64,000 nucleotides of DNA from Aliivibrio sp. S4MY1 (GTDB lineage: Bacteria > Pseudomonadota > Gammaproteobacteria > Enterobacterales > Vibrionaceae). The notes under the pieces are model-generated. The model made no database searches and was not told where the DNA came from. It saw nothing but the letters and a program-made list of their open reading frames with translations. Location: positions 1-64,000 of the forward strand of contig NZ_JARACP010000010.1 in assembly GCF_028765545.1 (NCBI RefSeq), in the 5' to 3' direction. The translations under genes were made by a program, and so were the position numbers. Below are positions 20,818-28,892 of the stretch, piece by piece; the stretch's first letter is position 1; the number at the start of each line of letters is the position of its first letter.

Positions 20818-22074
20818 TTAACTACGAATTAGGTAATCTGCTTTACCAACCCATTTATAGCTTGTTAGCTCTTCTAAGCCCATAGGACCACGTGCATGAA
20901 GCTTCTGAGTTGATACCGCAACTTCTGCACCTAAACCAAACTGAGCGCCATCAGTAAAGCGTGTTGATGCATTTACGTATACCGCAGCAGATCCAGCCGT
21001 ATTAATAAACTTCTCAGCGGATTCAATGTTGTTAGTTAAGATGGTGTCTGAATGGCTCGCATTATGCTTTTGCATATGTGCTGCAGCCTCATTCACATCA
21101 GCCACCACTTTAACGCCCAATGTATAGCTGAGCCATTCTGTATCAAAATCACCTTCTTGTGCTTCACGTAATGATACGCCTTCAAAATCTTTTAATAATG
21201 CGTACGCTTTAGGCTCTGCAACTAACTCAACACGGCCTGCCATGTTATCGGCAAGTAGTGCTAAAAACTGTGGTGCTACCGCCTCATGAACCAATAGCGT
21301 ATCTAACGCATTACACGCAGATGGACGTTGAGCTTTTGAATTATCAACAACTACTAAGGCTCTTTCTAAATCCGCGCTTTCATCAACAAACGCATGGCTA
21401 ATACCAAATCCACCGATGATCACAGGAATAGAGCTGTTTTCTTTACACATTTTGTGTAAACCAGCGCCACCACGTGGAATAATCATATCAACATAATCAT
21501 CCATCGTTAGAAGCTGTGATACTAACTCACGATCTGGTTTTTCAATGTATTGAACAGATGCTGCTGGTAACCCTGCTTTTTCTAAAGCAACTTGGATAAC
21601 CTTAACTAACTCCATATTGGAGAAGAAAGTCTCTTTACCACCACGTAAAATACTGGCATTACCTGTTTTTAAACACAAAGAAGCGATATCAATCGTTACA
21701 TTTGGGCGTGCTTCATAGATAACACCGATAACCCCAATTGGCACACGACGACGAGATAATGACATCCCATTTTCAAGGACTTTACTGTCAATTTCACTGC
21801 CAACAGGATCGTTTAAACTAATAACATTACGTACATCATTAGCAATACCAACTAAACGCTCTTCAGTGAGTAATAGACGATCTTGCATTGCATCTGAAAT
21901 ACCCGCTTCAACAGCAGCTTTAATATCTTTTGCGTTAGCAGCTAATATAGCGTCTTTATTTGCTTCTAGCTCATCGGCAATAATAGCAAGCGCCTTGTTC
22001 TTTTGTGCTGTTGGAGCAACAGCTAAGTCAAATGCAGCGGCTTTTGCTGCTTGACCCATAGTTGTTAAATTCAC
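20818..22074 (-). CDS. proA: Gamma-glutamyl phosphate reductase
   Basis: NADPH-dependent reductase of glutamate 5-phosphate to glutamate 5-semialdehyde, the second step of proline synthesis. The aldehyde-dehydrogenase-like fold is recognisable, with the catalytic cysteine in [11 protein letters not shown] (near residue 256) and the conserved [28 protein letters not shown] segment around 111-138. Length 418 (E. coli 417). It follows proB by 14 bases on the minus strand; the pair forms an operon ending at the hairpin shared with lipA. Confidence 0.96.
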   Translation of the reverse strand: MNLTTMGQAAKAAAFDLAVAPTAQKNKALAIIADELEANKDAILAANAKDIKAAVEAGISDAMQDRLLLTEERLVGIANDVRNVISLNDPVGSEIDSKVLENGMSLSRRRVPIGVIGVIYEARPNVTIDIASLCLKTGNASILRGGKETFFSNMELVKVIQVALEKAGLPAASVQYIEKPDRELVSQLLTMDDYVDMIIPRGGAGLHKMCKENSSIPVIIGGFGISHAFVDESADLERALVVVDNSKAQRPSACNALDTLLVHEAVAPQFLALLADNMAGRVELVAEPKAYALLKDFEGVSLREAQEGDFDTEWLSYTLGVKVVADVNEAAAHMQKHNASHSDTILTNNIESAEKFINTAGSAAVYVNASTRFTDGAQFGLGAEVAVSTQKLHARGPMGLEELTSYKWVGKADYLIRS

Positions 22075-22088
22075 AATATATCCTTTTA

Positions 22089-23198
22089 CTAAATCAGTAC
22101 TAAATCATCACGATGGATAGCTACAGGGCCATATTCGTAGCCTAATACTGCGTAAATATCCTGACTGTGTTTTCCTAAAATCTTAGACAAATCATCACTC
22201 GAATAACGTGAAATACCACGAGCAATTAATTCGCCTTTTGTATTAACAATTTTGGCTACGCCACCACGAATAAAGTGACCAGAAACCTCAGTAATACCTT
22301 TACTTAATAAGCTACTGCCTTTTTGTTGAACCGCATTTACTGCGCCATCATCAATAACAATACTGCCTTTTGATGGAGGTCCAGCCAAGATCCAACGTTT
22401 ACGGCTTTCTAAAGCACACTCAACAGGTAAGAACTTCGTACCTTGAGGCTTAGAGTTCACAACATCAGTAATTACATTTTCAGCACTACCTGCTGCGATA
22501 ATTACTTCAATACCTGCTCGACGTGCCACATCAGCGGCTTGTAGCTTAGTTGCCATACCACCAGTACCTAACGTGGTACCACTGCCACCAGCAATCTTGC
22601 GCAGTGTTTCATCGATAGTATGAACTTCTTTAATCAGTTCTGCTTTTGGATCTTTACGTGGATCAGCCGTAAACAAACCTGATTGGTCTGTTAATAACAG
22701 TAATTTATCTGCTCCAGCTAAAATACCCACTAACGCAGAAAGATTATCGTTATCACCCACTTTAATTTCATTGGTTGCTACTGCGTCGTTTTCGTTAACA
22801 ATAGGCACAATGTTATTTTTAAGTAGAGCAGTTAGCATATCTCGTGCATTTAAATAACGCTCACGGTCATCTAAATCTGCACGGGTAAGTAGCATTTGAC
22901 CTACATCAACACCATAAATACCAAATAAACTCTGCCATGCTTGAATTAAGCAACTTTGACCAACAGCAGCCAGTAACTGCTTATTGGCCATGGTTTTGGG
23001 TAGCTCGGGATAGTTAAGATGCTCACGACCAGCGGCAATAGCCCCAGACGTAACAACAATAACCTGATGGCCAGCTTTTTTTAGCTGAACACATTGGCGA
23101 ACTAACTCAACCATGTGTGCTCTGTCTAATTTTAATGTGCCACCTGTGAGTACACTTGTACCAAGTTTAACGACTATGGTTTGAGATTGTGTATTCAA
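22089..23198 (-). CDS. proB: Glutamate 5-kinase
   Basis: Phosphorylates glutamate to glutamate 5-phosphate, the committed and proline-inhibited step of proline synthesis. An N-terminal amino-acid kinase domain ([12 protein letters not shown], residues 9-20; [12 protein letters not shown] near 214) is followed by a C-terminal PUA domain (about 275-360). Length 369 (E. coli 367). The first gene of proBA. In enteric bacteria crl lies nearby upstream; here only 167 bases without an ORF separate proB from frsA. Confidence 0.95.
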   Translation of the reverse strand: MNTQSQTIVVKLGTSVLTGGTLKLDRAHMVELVRQCVQLKKAGHQVIVVTSGAIAAGREHLNYPELPKTMANKQLLAAVGQSCLIQAWQSLFGIYGVDVGQMLLTRADLDDRERYLNARDMLTALLKNNIVPIVNENDAVATNEIKVGDNDNLSALVGILAGADKLLLLTDQSGLFTADPRKDPKAELIKEVHTIDETLRKIAGGSGTTLGTGGMATKLQAADVARRAGIEVIIAAGSAENVITDVVNSKPQGTKFLPVECALESRKRWILAGPPSKGSIVIDDGAVNAVQQKGSSLLSKGITEVSGHFIRGGVAKIVNTKGELIARGISRYSSDDLSKILGKHSQDIYAVLGYEYGPVAIHRDDLVLI

Positions 23199-23365
23199 TT
23201 CCCTACTACCTATTTTACTTAATAAATGATGTGATTATTACGACGATAATCATCGTAATATAATTGGAATAACTGTAACTACTTTTAGCAAGCAAATCAG
23301 AACAGTACAAGCCTAAAATAGCATTTAATAACATTTCACTTTAATAAGATGGATAAAAAGTCAGA

Positions 23366-24610
23366 TTATTGCTTCATCTCTTCTTTTATCCACTCAATCA
23401 TCTGATTTAGTGCCTCTTCGTAGCCACTATGCAAGGTCTTACTTTTTAATTCAATCCCTTTGCCATATTGGCTAAATAAAGATGCCAACTTATTATCCGA
23501 CTTTGGTGAAACAGGATCACCTTGTAATCCAATCGAAAGGATCGATACTGGTGTTTTTCTTCCTCCAGATAAAAAACCTTGATTCTTTAATGACCAAGCC
23601 TGCATTTGACTTGTGAGGCTATTGATATCAACAACTTGCTTTACTAGTCGAGAAGCCAATACATCCAAATACATCTTAGGCATTTTTTTCAAGGAAGCGG
23701 AATCTGATAATATATTATGAATTGGAGCGCCTAAGGCTACACAAGCCTTTAACCTGCTTGGTTCCAAAAAGGAGAGACGTAATGCAACATTACCTCCAAA
23801 TCGAAAACCCATAACCGCAGCATGAAAACGGTCTACCCATGGGATATTTGGCAAATGGTTAAGCACAGCCTGGTGTAAACAACTAGAATCTTCAGTCAAA
23901 GGCCAATGAGAACTATGACCAAGCGATGGCATGTCTAGCGTTAACATTGCGATATTGTTTGGCGCTAGAAAATCACGATACAAACGCCACATGTCAGTTT
24001 GTAATGAATCCATCCCTCCACTGACAATCACTACAGGCAAGGGCTTTTCTGTGCTTGGCAGGTGCAAATAACAGGTGATTTTTCGTCCCTGATAAGGAAC
24101 AAATATTTTCTCTACTCGATGAGACGATTCTTTTGCTGCCATCTCATACGCTTGATTGGCAAGAACCTGAGCTTGAGTTGCAAGATTATCCCCTTTTATA
24201 TGCGGATATCCGGCAATACTAAAATAAAGACTGGCTTTAAAGAGCTCCTCCGCGGCTTCATTTCCTTTCAGATCAGCAGCTCTTTTTTGGTGATCCATTC
24301 CTGCGTGAATCCACTCATAAGCCCAATTACCAGAGTGATAGCCACTGACGGTATCTAACCATTCATCACGAGTTCTATGTTTGTTACTGTTCGCAATTCG
24401 AGCAAGCAGTAATTCTAACTCTATCGGCTCTACACCTTGCCAAATCCATTGAGGTCGACGCAACTCTCGATACCAACGACGATCATGAATATTAGAAGAT
24501 ATTTGCTCTGCACTGCTTGGAAGATAAGGAACAAGGCCTGAGGTTTCTAAGGCTTGTTTATTATTTTTAAATAATTTAACGGAGAGGTTTTCACTTTCAG
24601 GCTGAGTCAT
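23366..24610 (-). CDS. frsA: FrsA/YafA-family esterase
   Basis: Alpha/beta-hydrolase of the FrsA family (fermentation-respiration switch protein, described in enterics and Vibrio as binding the glucose PTS protein EIIA or acting as an esterase). The 414 residues equal the E. coli length. Conserved segments visible are WRLYRDFLAP, AMLTLDMPSLGHSS, PNIPWVDRFHAAVMGFRFGGN and KMYLDVLASRL. The nucleophile position that is Ser in classical hydrolases appears as GFRFGGN, with no serine, as in E. coli FrsA, so catalysis by the usual triad is doubtful. It follows gpt on the minus strand after a terminator. Confidence 0.87.
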   Translation of the reverse strand: MTQPESENLSVKLFKNNKQALETSGLVPYLPSSAEQISSNIHDRRWYRELRRPQWIWQGVEPIELELLLARIANSNKHRTRDEWLDTVSGYHSGNWAYEWIHAGMDHQKRAADLKGNEAAEELFKASLYFSIAGYPHIKGDNLATQAQVLANQAYEMAAKESSHRVEKIFVPYQGRKITCYLHLPSTEKPLPVVIVSGGMDSLQTDMWRLYRDFLAPNNIAMLTLDMPSLGHSSHWPLTEDSSCLHQAVLNHLPNIPWVDRFHAAVMGFRFGGNVALRLSFLEPSRLKACVALGAPIHNILSDSASLKKMPKMYLDVLASRLVKQVVDINSLTSQMQAWSLKNQGFLSGGRKTPVSILSIGLQGDPVSPKSDNKLASLFSQYGKGIELKSKTLHSGYEEALNQMIEWIKEEMKQ

Positions 24611-24705
24611 ATATCAACTACCACTAATACAAAGGTTCATAGCCATTACTATATACTGAAAGAGAAATAAGAAATACGTAGAGTGTAATAAAATCAAATT
24701 CAAGG

Positions 24706-24734
24706 CAAAAAAAATGGTCCTATTTAAGGACCAT
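24706..24734 (-). terminator. Terminator after gpt
   Basis: Read on the minus strand, ATGGTCCT pairs with AGGACCAT around a 5-base loop and is followed by eight T residues. It closes the permease-gpt unit before frsA. Confidence 0.88.
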
Positions 24735-24752
24735 TAATCAATTAACTTGCGA

Positions 24753-25211
24753 TTATTTTTTCGCAATAGGATCAACGTATGTTACCGCCATATCCCATGG
24801 TTGTTCAATCCACGTATCTTGTGGGATATCTACAATGTAAGTATCCACTAAGTGCATTCCTGCAGGCTTAGCACATACAGTTACTAGTTTACCTTTAGGA
24901 TACATTTCACGTAATTTAACCGCTGTATCACCGCTATCAACAAGATCATCAATGATGATAAAGCCTTCACCGTCACCTTCCATTGCTTTAACCACTGTCA
25001 TGTCACGCTGATGATCATGGTCATAGCTTGAGATACATACCGTATCAACATAACGTATATTTAACTCACGAGCTAAGATAGCAGCAGGAACTAAACCACC
25101 ACGGCTCACCGCCAAAATACCTTTCCATTGTTCCGCAGGAAGTAACTGCTCAGCAAGCTGGCGAGTATACATCTGCATGTTGTCCCAAGTGATTACAAAT
25201 TTGTTAGCCAT
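24753..25211 (-). CDS. gpt: Xanthine-guanine phosphoribosyltransferase
   Basis: Purine salvage enzyme converting guanine, xanthine and, less well, hypoxanthine to the nucleotides using PRPP. The PRPP-binding motif [13 protein letters not shown] is near residues 86-98 and the WIEQPWDM base-binding segment near 133. The ATG at 25211 gives 152 residues as in E. coli; an open extension to 25295 reads into the upstream gene's end and is not homologous. AGAGG lies about 12 bases before the ATG. It sits 35 bases behind the purine permease, with which it forms a transport-plus-salvage unit. Confidence 0.95.
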   Translation of the reverse strand: MANKFVITWDNMQMYTRQLAEQLLPAEQWKGILAVSRGGLVPAAILARELNIRYVDTVCISSYDHDHQRDMTVVKAMEGDGEGFIIIDDLVDSGDTAVKLREMYPKGKLVTVCAKPAGMHLVDTYIVDIPQDTWIEQPWDMAVTYVDPIAKK

Positions 25212-25246
25212 AATAGACAAAACCTCTAAAAAGCATAGACAACAGA

Positions 25247-26539
25247 CTATGCCGTAAAAATAAATTTCAGCGTGAATAGTGCAGCAAGAACCCAAACACT
25301 GATGTGAACATCACGGCCTTTACCACTTAGCAATTTAATTGCCGCATAAGAGATAAAGCCTAAAGAAATGCCATCAGCAATAGAGAAGGTTAAAGGCATT
25401 AGTAAGCATACCACAACAACAGGGGCTGCTTCAGTAAGATCTCGCCAATCAATGCTAACAAGACCTGACATCATTAAAATTGCTACATAAAACAATGCAC
25501 CAGCGGTTGCATAAGCTGGAACCATGCCTGCTAAAGGTGAGAAAAACAGTGCAAGAAGAAATAATACACCAACAACAACAGCAGTTAAGCCTGTTCGCCC
25601 CCCAGCAGCAACACCAGAAACACTTTCAATATAAGATGTTGTATTTGATGTGCCTAATAAAGCACCAACAGAAGTCGCTGTTGAGTCAGCTAATAATGCT
25701 TTATTTAAACGAGGGATATTTCCATCTTTATCCATGATGCCCGCTTTCTGAGACACACCAACTAAAGTCCCTGCTGTATCAAATAAATCAACAAACAAGA
25801 AAGCAAAAACAACAGTCAACATGCTCAGTTCGAACGCACTAGAAAAATCTAATTGTAAAAATGTTGGTGCGATACTTGGTGGCATTGACATGATGCCTGC
25901 GTATTGAACATCACCGAAAAGTAATGAGATAGCAGTAACAGCTAAAATAGCGATCATTACAGCAGCTTTATAACCACGATGAACCAATGCAATCGTTAAA
26001 AAGAAAGCCAATGCCCCCATTGCAGCAGGAAAACCGTTAATAGCTCCCATTGAAACTAAAGTTGCTGGATTATCAACAACGATACCTGAATTTTTTAATG
26101 CAATAAAAGCCAGGAATAAACCAATACCCGCAGAGATGCCCGTTCGTAAAGAAAGAGGGATTGAATTAATAATCAATTCTCTAATTTTAAACAAGCTTAA
26201 TAATATAAATAGAACACCAGACATAAATACAGCCGCTAATGCAACCTGCCATGTATGCCCCATACCTAAAACAACGGTATAAGTAAAGAAAGCGTTTAGT
26301 CCCATTCCAGGAGCTTGCGCAATTGGGAAATTAGCAACAAATCCCATAATAAAACAACCGATTGCAGCAGCAATACAAGTTGCAACAAATACTGCACCTT
26401 TATCCATACCGGCATCAGCTAAAATAGCTGGATTAACAAAAATAACATAAGCCATAGTTAGGAAGGTGGTTAACCCTGCAATAATCTCAGTACGAACATT
26501 CGTACCGTTTTCTTTCAGTTTAAATAGTTTCTCAAGCAT
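25247..26539 (-). CDS. NCS2-family (AzgA clade) purine permease, adenine or guanine/hypoxanthine type
   Basis: Polytopic inner-membrane proton symporter for a purine base. The 430 residues contain about 13 hydrophobic segments and AzgA-clade signatures: [17 protein letters not shown] (22-38), [10 protein letters not shown] (near 75-84), [10 protein letters not shown] (near 254) and [17 protein letters not shown]. Similarity is strongest to E. coli AdeP/AdeQ, which carry adenine, but the clade also includes guanine/hypoxanthine carriers such as PbuG, so the exact base is not settled. The gene precedes gpt by 35 bases and has a PurR-type operator 29 bases upstream of its start. Confidence 0.88.
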   Translation of the reverse strand: MLEKLFKLKENGTNVRTEIIAGLTTFLTMAYVIFVNPAILADAGMDKGAVFVATCIAAAIGCFIMGFVANFPIAQAPGMGLNAFFTYTVVLGMGHTWQVALAAVFMSGVLFILLSLFKIRELIINSIPLSLRTGISAGIGLFLAFIALKNSGIVVDNPATLVSMGAINGFPAAMGALAFFLTIALVHRGYKAAVMIAILAVTAISLLFGDVQYAGIMSMPPSIAPTFLQLDFSSAFELSMLTVVFAFLFVDLFDTAGTLVGVSQKAGIMDKDGNIPRLNKALLADSTATSVGALLGTSNTTSYIESVSGVAAGGRTGLTAVVVGVLFLLALFFSPLAGMVPAYATAGALFYVAILMMSGLVSIDWRDLTEAAPVVVVCLLMPLTFSIADGISLGFISYAAIKLLSGKGRDVHISVWVLAALFTLKFIFTA

Positions 26540-26567
26540 TTGAGTAATCCCTAAAGTTTTTATTGCA

Positions 26568-26583
26568 ATCTAAACGTTTGCGT
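26568..26583 (-). promoter_or_regulatory. PurR-type operator upstream of the purine permease
   Basis: The 16-mer ATCTAAACGTTTGCGT matches the PurR palindrome ACGCAAACGTTTGCGT at 13 of 16 positions, with a perfect right half and central CG. It lies 29 bases before the permease start; two TATAAT hexamers on the minus strand are just upstream (26600-26605 and 26613-26618). It predicts repression when hypoxanthine or guanine is plentiful. Confidence 0.75.
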
Positions 26584-26762
26584 AATCGATTGGCTGAGGA
26601 TTATAAAGAGGAATTATAGGAATTTCTAGCGATAGTTACCCTTTTACTATGTAAATAGTAAATAAAGTGAATGCCTTATTCTAATAATTAATTTTTTTTA
26701 TTTAAAGTCAGTATCTTAAAATAGAGATGAGGGTTTTGAAGGGATTTAAGCAGAAAATTTAG
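26584..26762. other. Spacer between the purine operator and the sRNA terminator
   Basis: No ORF of useful length and no clear structure apart from the two minus-strand TATAAT hexamers near 26600-26618, which are the likely -10 region for the permease. No convincing -35 was found. Confidence 0.5.
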
Positions 26763-26772
26763 ATAAAAAAAA

Positions 26773-26797
26773 CGCCACCCAAATGATTTGGCTGGCG
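26773..26797 (-). terminator. Terminator of the VcdRP-like RNA
   Basis: GC-rich stem CGCCA/TGGCG extended by CC AA pairs around a 5-base loop with one internal G-G mismatch; the minus strand continues with eight or more T residues (26772-26763). Confidence 0.85.
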
Positions 26798-26877
26798 GAG
26801 AATTAAGTCACCCTTAATGGGGTTAATTGAATTCCAATTATAGGGGTATTACTTTACTGTATAAAACCGAAGTTTTA

Positions 26878-26964
26878 TTAGTAACCAAAGCAAGCTGGGT
26901 ATACGAATTGACTTGTATAAACAGAGCGTTGATTCCAGAAACTTGAAGAACTTAAACAAAACAT
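26878..26964 (-). CDS. VcdP-like 28-residue small protein
   Basis: Short ORF encoded inside the predicted sRNA. AAGGTG lies 5 bases before the ATG, better than many neighbours. The peptide begins MFCLSSSSFWNQR, carries SVY at residues 14-16 and ends TSQFVYPACFGY; it is rich in aromatic residues and serine and has no charged residue except Arg13. It is too short for ordinary gene callers. An SVY motif is, as I recall, the part of V. cholerae VcdP needed to bind citrate synthase GltA. The overlapping ATG five bases upstream is out of frame and stops after five codons. The stop codon abuts the UUCG hairpin. Function here is inference. Confidence 0.65.
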   Translation of the reverse strand: MFCLSSSSFWNQRSVYTSQFVYPACFGY

Positions 26965-27081
26965 AACATCACCTTATCAATTGATAGTTTTTAACATTAA
27001 AATTGATCTCGGTTCCTTGGAGGCGATAAATCGGACTCATCCTTTGAGCATTTCTTTCTTGCTGTAACAGCAGATGAGTTA

Positions 27082-27109
27082 ACTATACCACCATGAAATT
27101 TAATTACAA
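27082..27109 (-). promoter_or_regulatory. Predicted promoter of the VcdRP-like RNA
   Basis: On the minus strand TTGTAA (27109-27104) and TATAGT (27087-27082) are separated by 16 bases, a reasonable sigma-70 pair. The predicted transcription start is near 27075. Confidence 0.55.
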
Positions 27110-27112
27110 CAA

Positions 27113-27134
27113 AAACATGACACAGCTCACACTT
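27113..27134 (-). promoter_or_regulatory. CRP-type binding site upstream of the VcdRP-like RNA promoter
   Basis: The minus strand reads TGTGAGCTGTGTCATG, a full TGTGA half-site and a partial TCACA half-site at the correct 6-base spacing. Its centre is about 48 bases upstream of the predicted start, next to the -35 box. In V. cholerae vcdRP is repressed by CRP; whether this site represses or activates cannot be told from sequence. Confidence 0.6.
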
Positions 27135-27366
27135 ATTAAATTAACCCTCTCTTTAGTATCGAACGTTATGTAATTTTATTACTTTAATTTTTGCTATTAA
27201 AAAAAACTCTATTTCTCGCACTTTCTTCATGACTTCTGATAATGTATTTGCAATATCAAACAGAGTAATTAGCTAAATTCATAGGTATACTTGTTTTAAT
27301 TAACAACCAATAACTCAAATGAATAGAGCATTTCTAAATAAATAATGCTTTCAAAAGGAGATCCTT
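27135..27366. other. Upstream region of pepD
   Basis: AT-rich sequence without an ORF. It holds a TATACT hexamer at 27286-27291 that could be a -10 box for pepD, with no clear -35, and the pepD Shine-Dalgarno AAAGGAG at 27355-27361. Confidence 0.4.
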
Positions 27367-28821
27367 GTGTCTGAGATCAGTCAACTAACCCCTCAACCAC
27401 TTTGGCAGTTTTTCGATAAAATTTGTTCTATCCCTCACCCTTCTAAGCATGAAGAAGCGCTCGCTCAATACATTATTGATTGGGCAACAGGTGAAGGTTT
27501 AGATGTACGTCGTGATCCTACTGGTAATGTATTTATCAAAAAACCAGCGACCGCGGGTATGGAAGATCGTAAAGGGGTTGTACTTCAAGCGCATATCGAC
27601 ATGGTTCCACAGAAGAATGAAGATACCGCCCATGACTTTACAAAAGATCCGATTCAACCTTACATTGATGGTGAGTGGGTAACCGCTAAAGGAACTACTC
27701 TTGGCGCTGATAATGGTATGGGTATGGCTTCTTGCTTGGCTGTGCTTGCTTCAAAAGAGCTTAAACATGGTCCATTAGAAGTATTACTTACTATTGATGA
27801 AGAAGCGGGAATGACTGGTGCTTTCGGCCTAGAAGCTGGTTGGTTAGAAGGCGATATTCTTTTAAACACAGACTCTGAGCAAGAAGGCGAGATCTACATG
27901 GGCTGTGCTGGCGGCGCTGATGGTTCAATCAAATTGAATATCGAGCGTGAAGCATTACCTAGTGGTTATGTAACTCGTCAAATTACACTAAAAGGCTTAA
28001 AAGGTGGTCATTCAGGTTGTGATATTCACACTGGCCGTGGTAATGCAAACAAATTATTAGGTCGCTTCCTTGCTGGACACGCTGCTGAGCTTAATTTACG
28101 TCTTGTAGAATTCCGTGGCGGTAGCTTACGCAATGCTATTCCTCGCGAAGCATTTGCAACAGTAGCCGTACCCGCTGAAAACGAAGCGAAACTAGCTGAA
28201 TTATTCACTTTTTATACTGAGTTATTAAAAGAAGAATTAGGCCGTGTTGAAACAGATATTGTTACACTCAATGAAGCTGCATCTACTGAAAATACATTAA
28301 CGTCAGTAACTCAAGCATGCTTTATTGCTACTCTTAATGCATGTCCAAACGGCGTTATTCGTATGAGTGATGATATTGAAGGTGTTGTAGAAACGTCTTT
28401 AAATGTTGGTGTTATTACCACTGACGAAGATTCTATTACCATTCTATGCCTTATCCGTTCACTGATGGATTCAGGCCGTTGCATGGTTGAAGGTATGCTT
28501 TTATCTATTGCTGAACTAGCTGGTGCACAAGTTACTTTCTCAGGGACTTACCCTGGTTGGAAACCTGATGCTGATTCTGAAATCATGCATGTTTTCCGTG
28601 ATGTTTATGAAGGTATTTACGGAAATAAACCAAATATTATGGTTATTCACGCAGGTCTTGAATGTGGTCTATTTAAAAAGCCTTACCCAGAAATGGATAT
28701 GATTTCATTTGGTCCAACAATCAAGTTCCCTCACTCTCCAGATGAGAAAGTGAAAATTGACACCGTAGCTCTTTATTGGGAGCAAATGGTAGCTATCTTA
28801 GAAAATATCCCTAAGAAATAA
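27367..28821 (+). CDS. pepD: Aminoacyl-histidine dipeptidase (peptidase D)
   Basis: Zinc-dependent M20-family cytosolic dipeptidase that hydrolyses carnosine-type and many other dipeptides. Metal-ligand motifs are visible: VLQAHIDMVPQK (His about 79), GADNGMG (Asp about 119) and LTIDEEAGMTGAFG (Glu-Glu about 148-149), and a late His in FPHSPDEKV. Length 484 (E. coli 485). The start is GTG with AAAGGAG 5-6 bases upstream, a strong ribosome binding site. A terminator follows directly. Confidence 0.95.
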   Translation: MSEISQLTPQPLWQFFDKICSIPHPSKHEEALAQYIIDWATGEGLDVRRDPTGNVFIKKPATAGMEDRKGVVLQAHIDMVPQKNEDTAHDFTKDPIQPYIDGEWVTAKGTTLGADNGMGMASCLAVLASKELKHGPLEVLLTIDEEAGMTGAFGLEAGWLEGDILLNTDSEQEGEIYMGCAGGADGSIKLNIEREALPSGYVTRQITLKGLKGGHSGCDIHTGRGNANKLLGRFLAGHAAELNLRLVEFRGGSLRNAIPREAFATVAVPAENEAKLAELFTFYTELLKEELGRVETDIVTLNEAASTENTLTSVTQACFIATLNACPNGVIRMSDDIEGVVETSLNVGVITTDEDSITILCLIRSLMDSGRCMVEGMLLSIAELAGAQVTFSGTYPGWKPDADSEIMHVFRDVYEGIYGNKPNIMVIHAGLECGLFKKPYPEMDMISFGPTIKFPHSPDEKVKIDTVALYWEQMVAILENIPKK

Positions 28822-28840
28822 TTTATTACTTGTTAATAAA

Positions 28841-28870
28841 AAAAACGGTCAGCACATGCTGACCGTTTTT
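28841..28870. terminator. Bidirectional terminator between pepD and bsrV
   Basis: A perfect 13-bp stem (28841-28853 with 28858-28870) with loop ACAT, A-rich on the left and T-rich on the right, between converging genes. Confidence 0.9.
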
Positions 28871-28892
28871 GTTTATACCAATAGAGCTGGTA

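Larger units (their letters stand above)
26764..27075 (-). ncRNA. vcdRP: VcdRP-like dual-function small RNA (predicted transcript)
   Basis: Predicted minus-strand transcript of about 310 bases. It starts near 27075, seven bases after a TATAGT -10 box, and ends at a strong terminator. The terminator stem lies at 26773-26797 (one mismatch, CCAA/TTGG apical pairs), followed by a T run. Between them are a 28-codon ORF with a strong Shine-Dalgarno, then a 7-bp hairpin with a C(UUCG)G tetraloop at 26861-26878. Two C-rich stretches follow (AATACCCCTAT and TTAACCCCATT) that could pair with G-rich ribosome binding sites. Architecture, peptide and CRP site resemble VcdRP of Vibrio cholerae, which combines a base-pairing RNA that restrains PTS sugar uptake with a small protein that stimulates citrate synthase. 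Identity rests on my memory of that family, not on an alignment. Confidence 0.62.

Noticed and set aside
23240-23265. Imperfect inverted repeat upstream of proB
   Set aside because: It needs a 3-base bulge and has no match to an operator I know.
25212-25295. N-terminal extension of gpt into the end of the permease gene
   Set aside because: The extra residues have no homology and precede the family's normal start [10 protein letters not shown].
26962-26969. Alternative ATG (26969) five bases before the small-protein start
   Set aside because: It is out of frame and reaches a stop after five codons.
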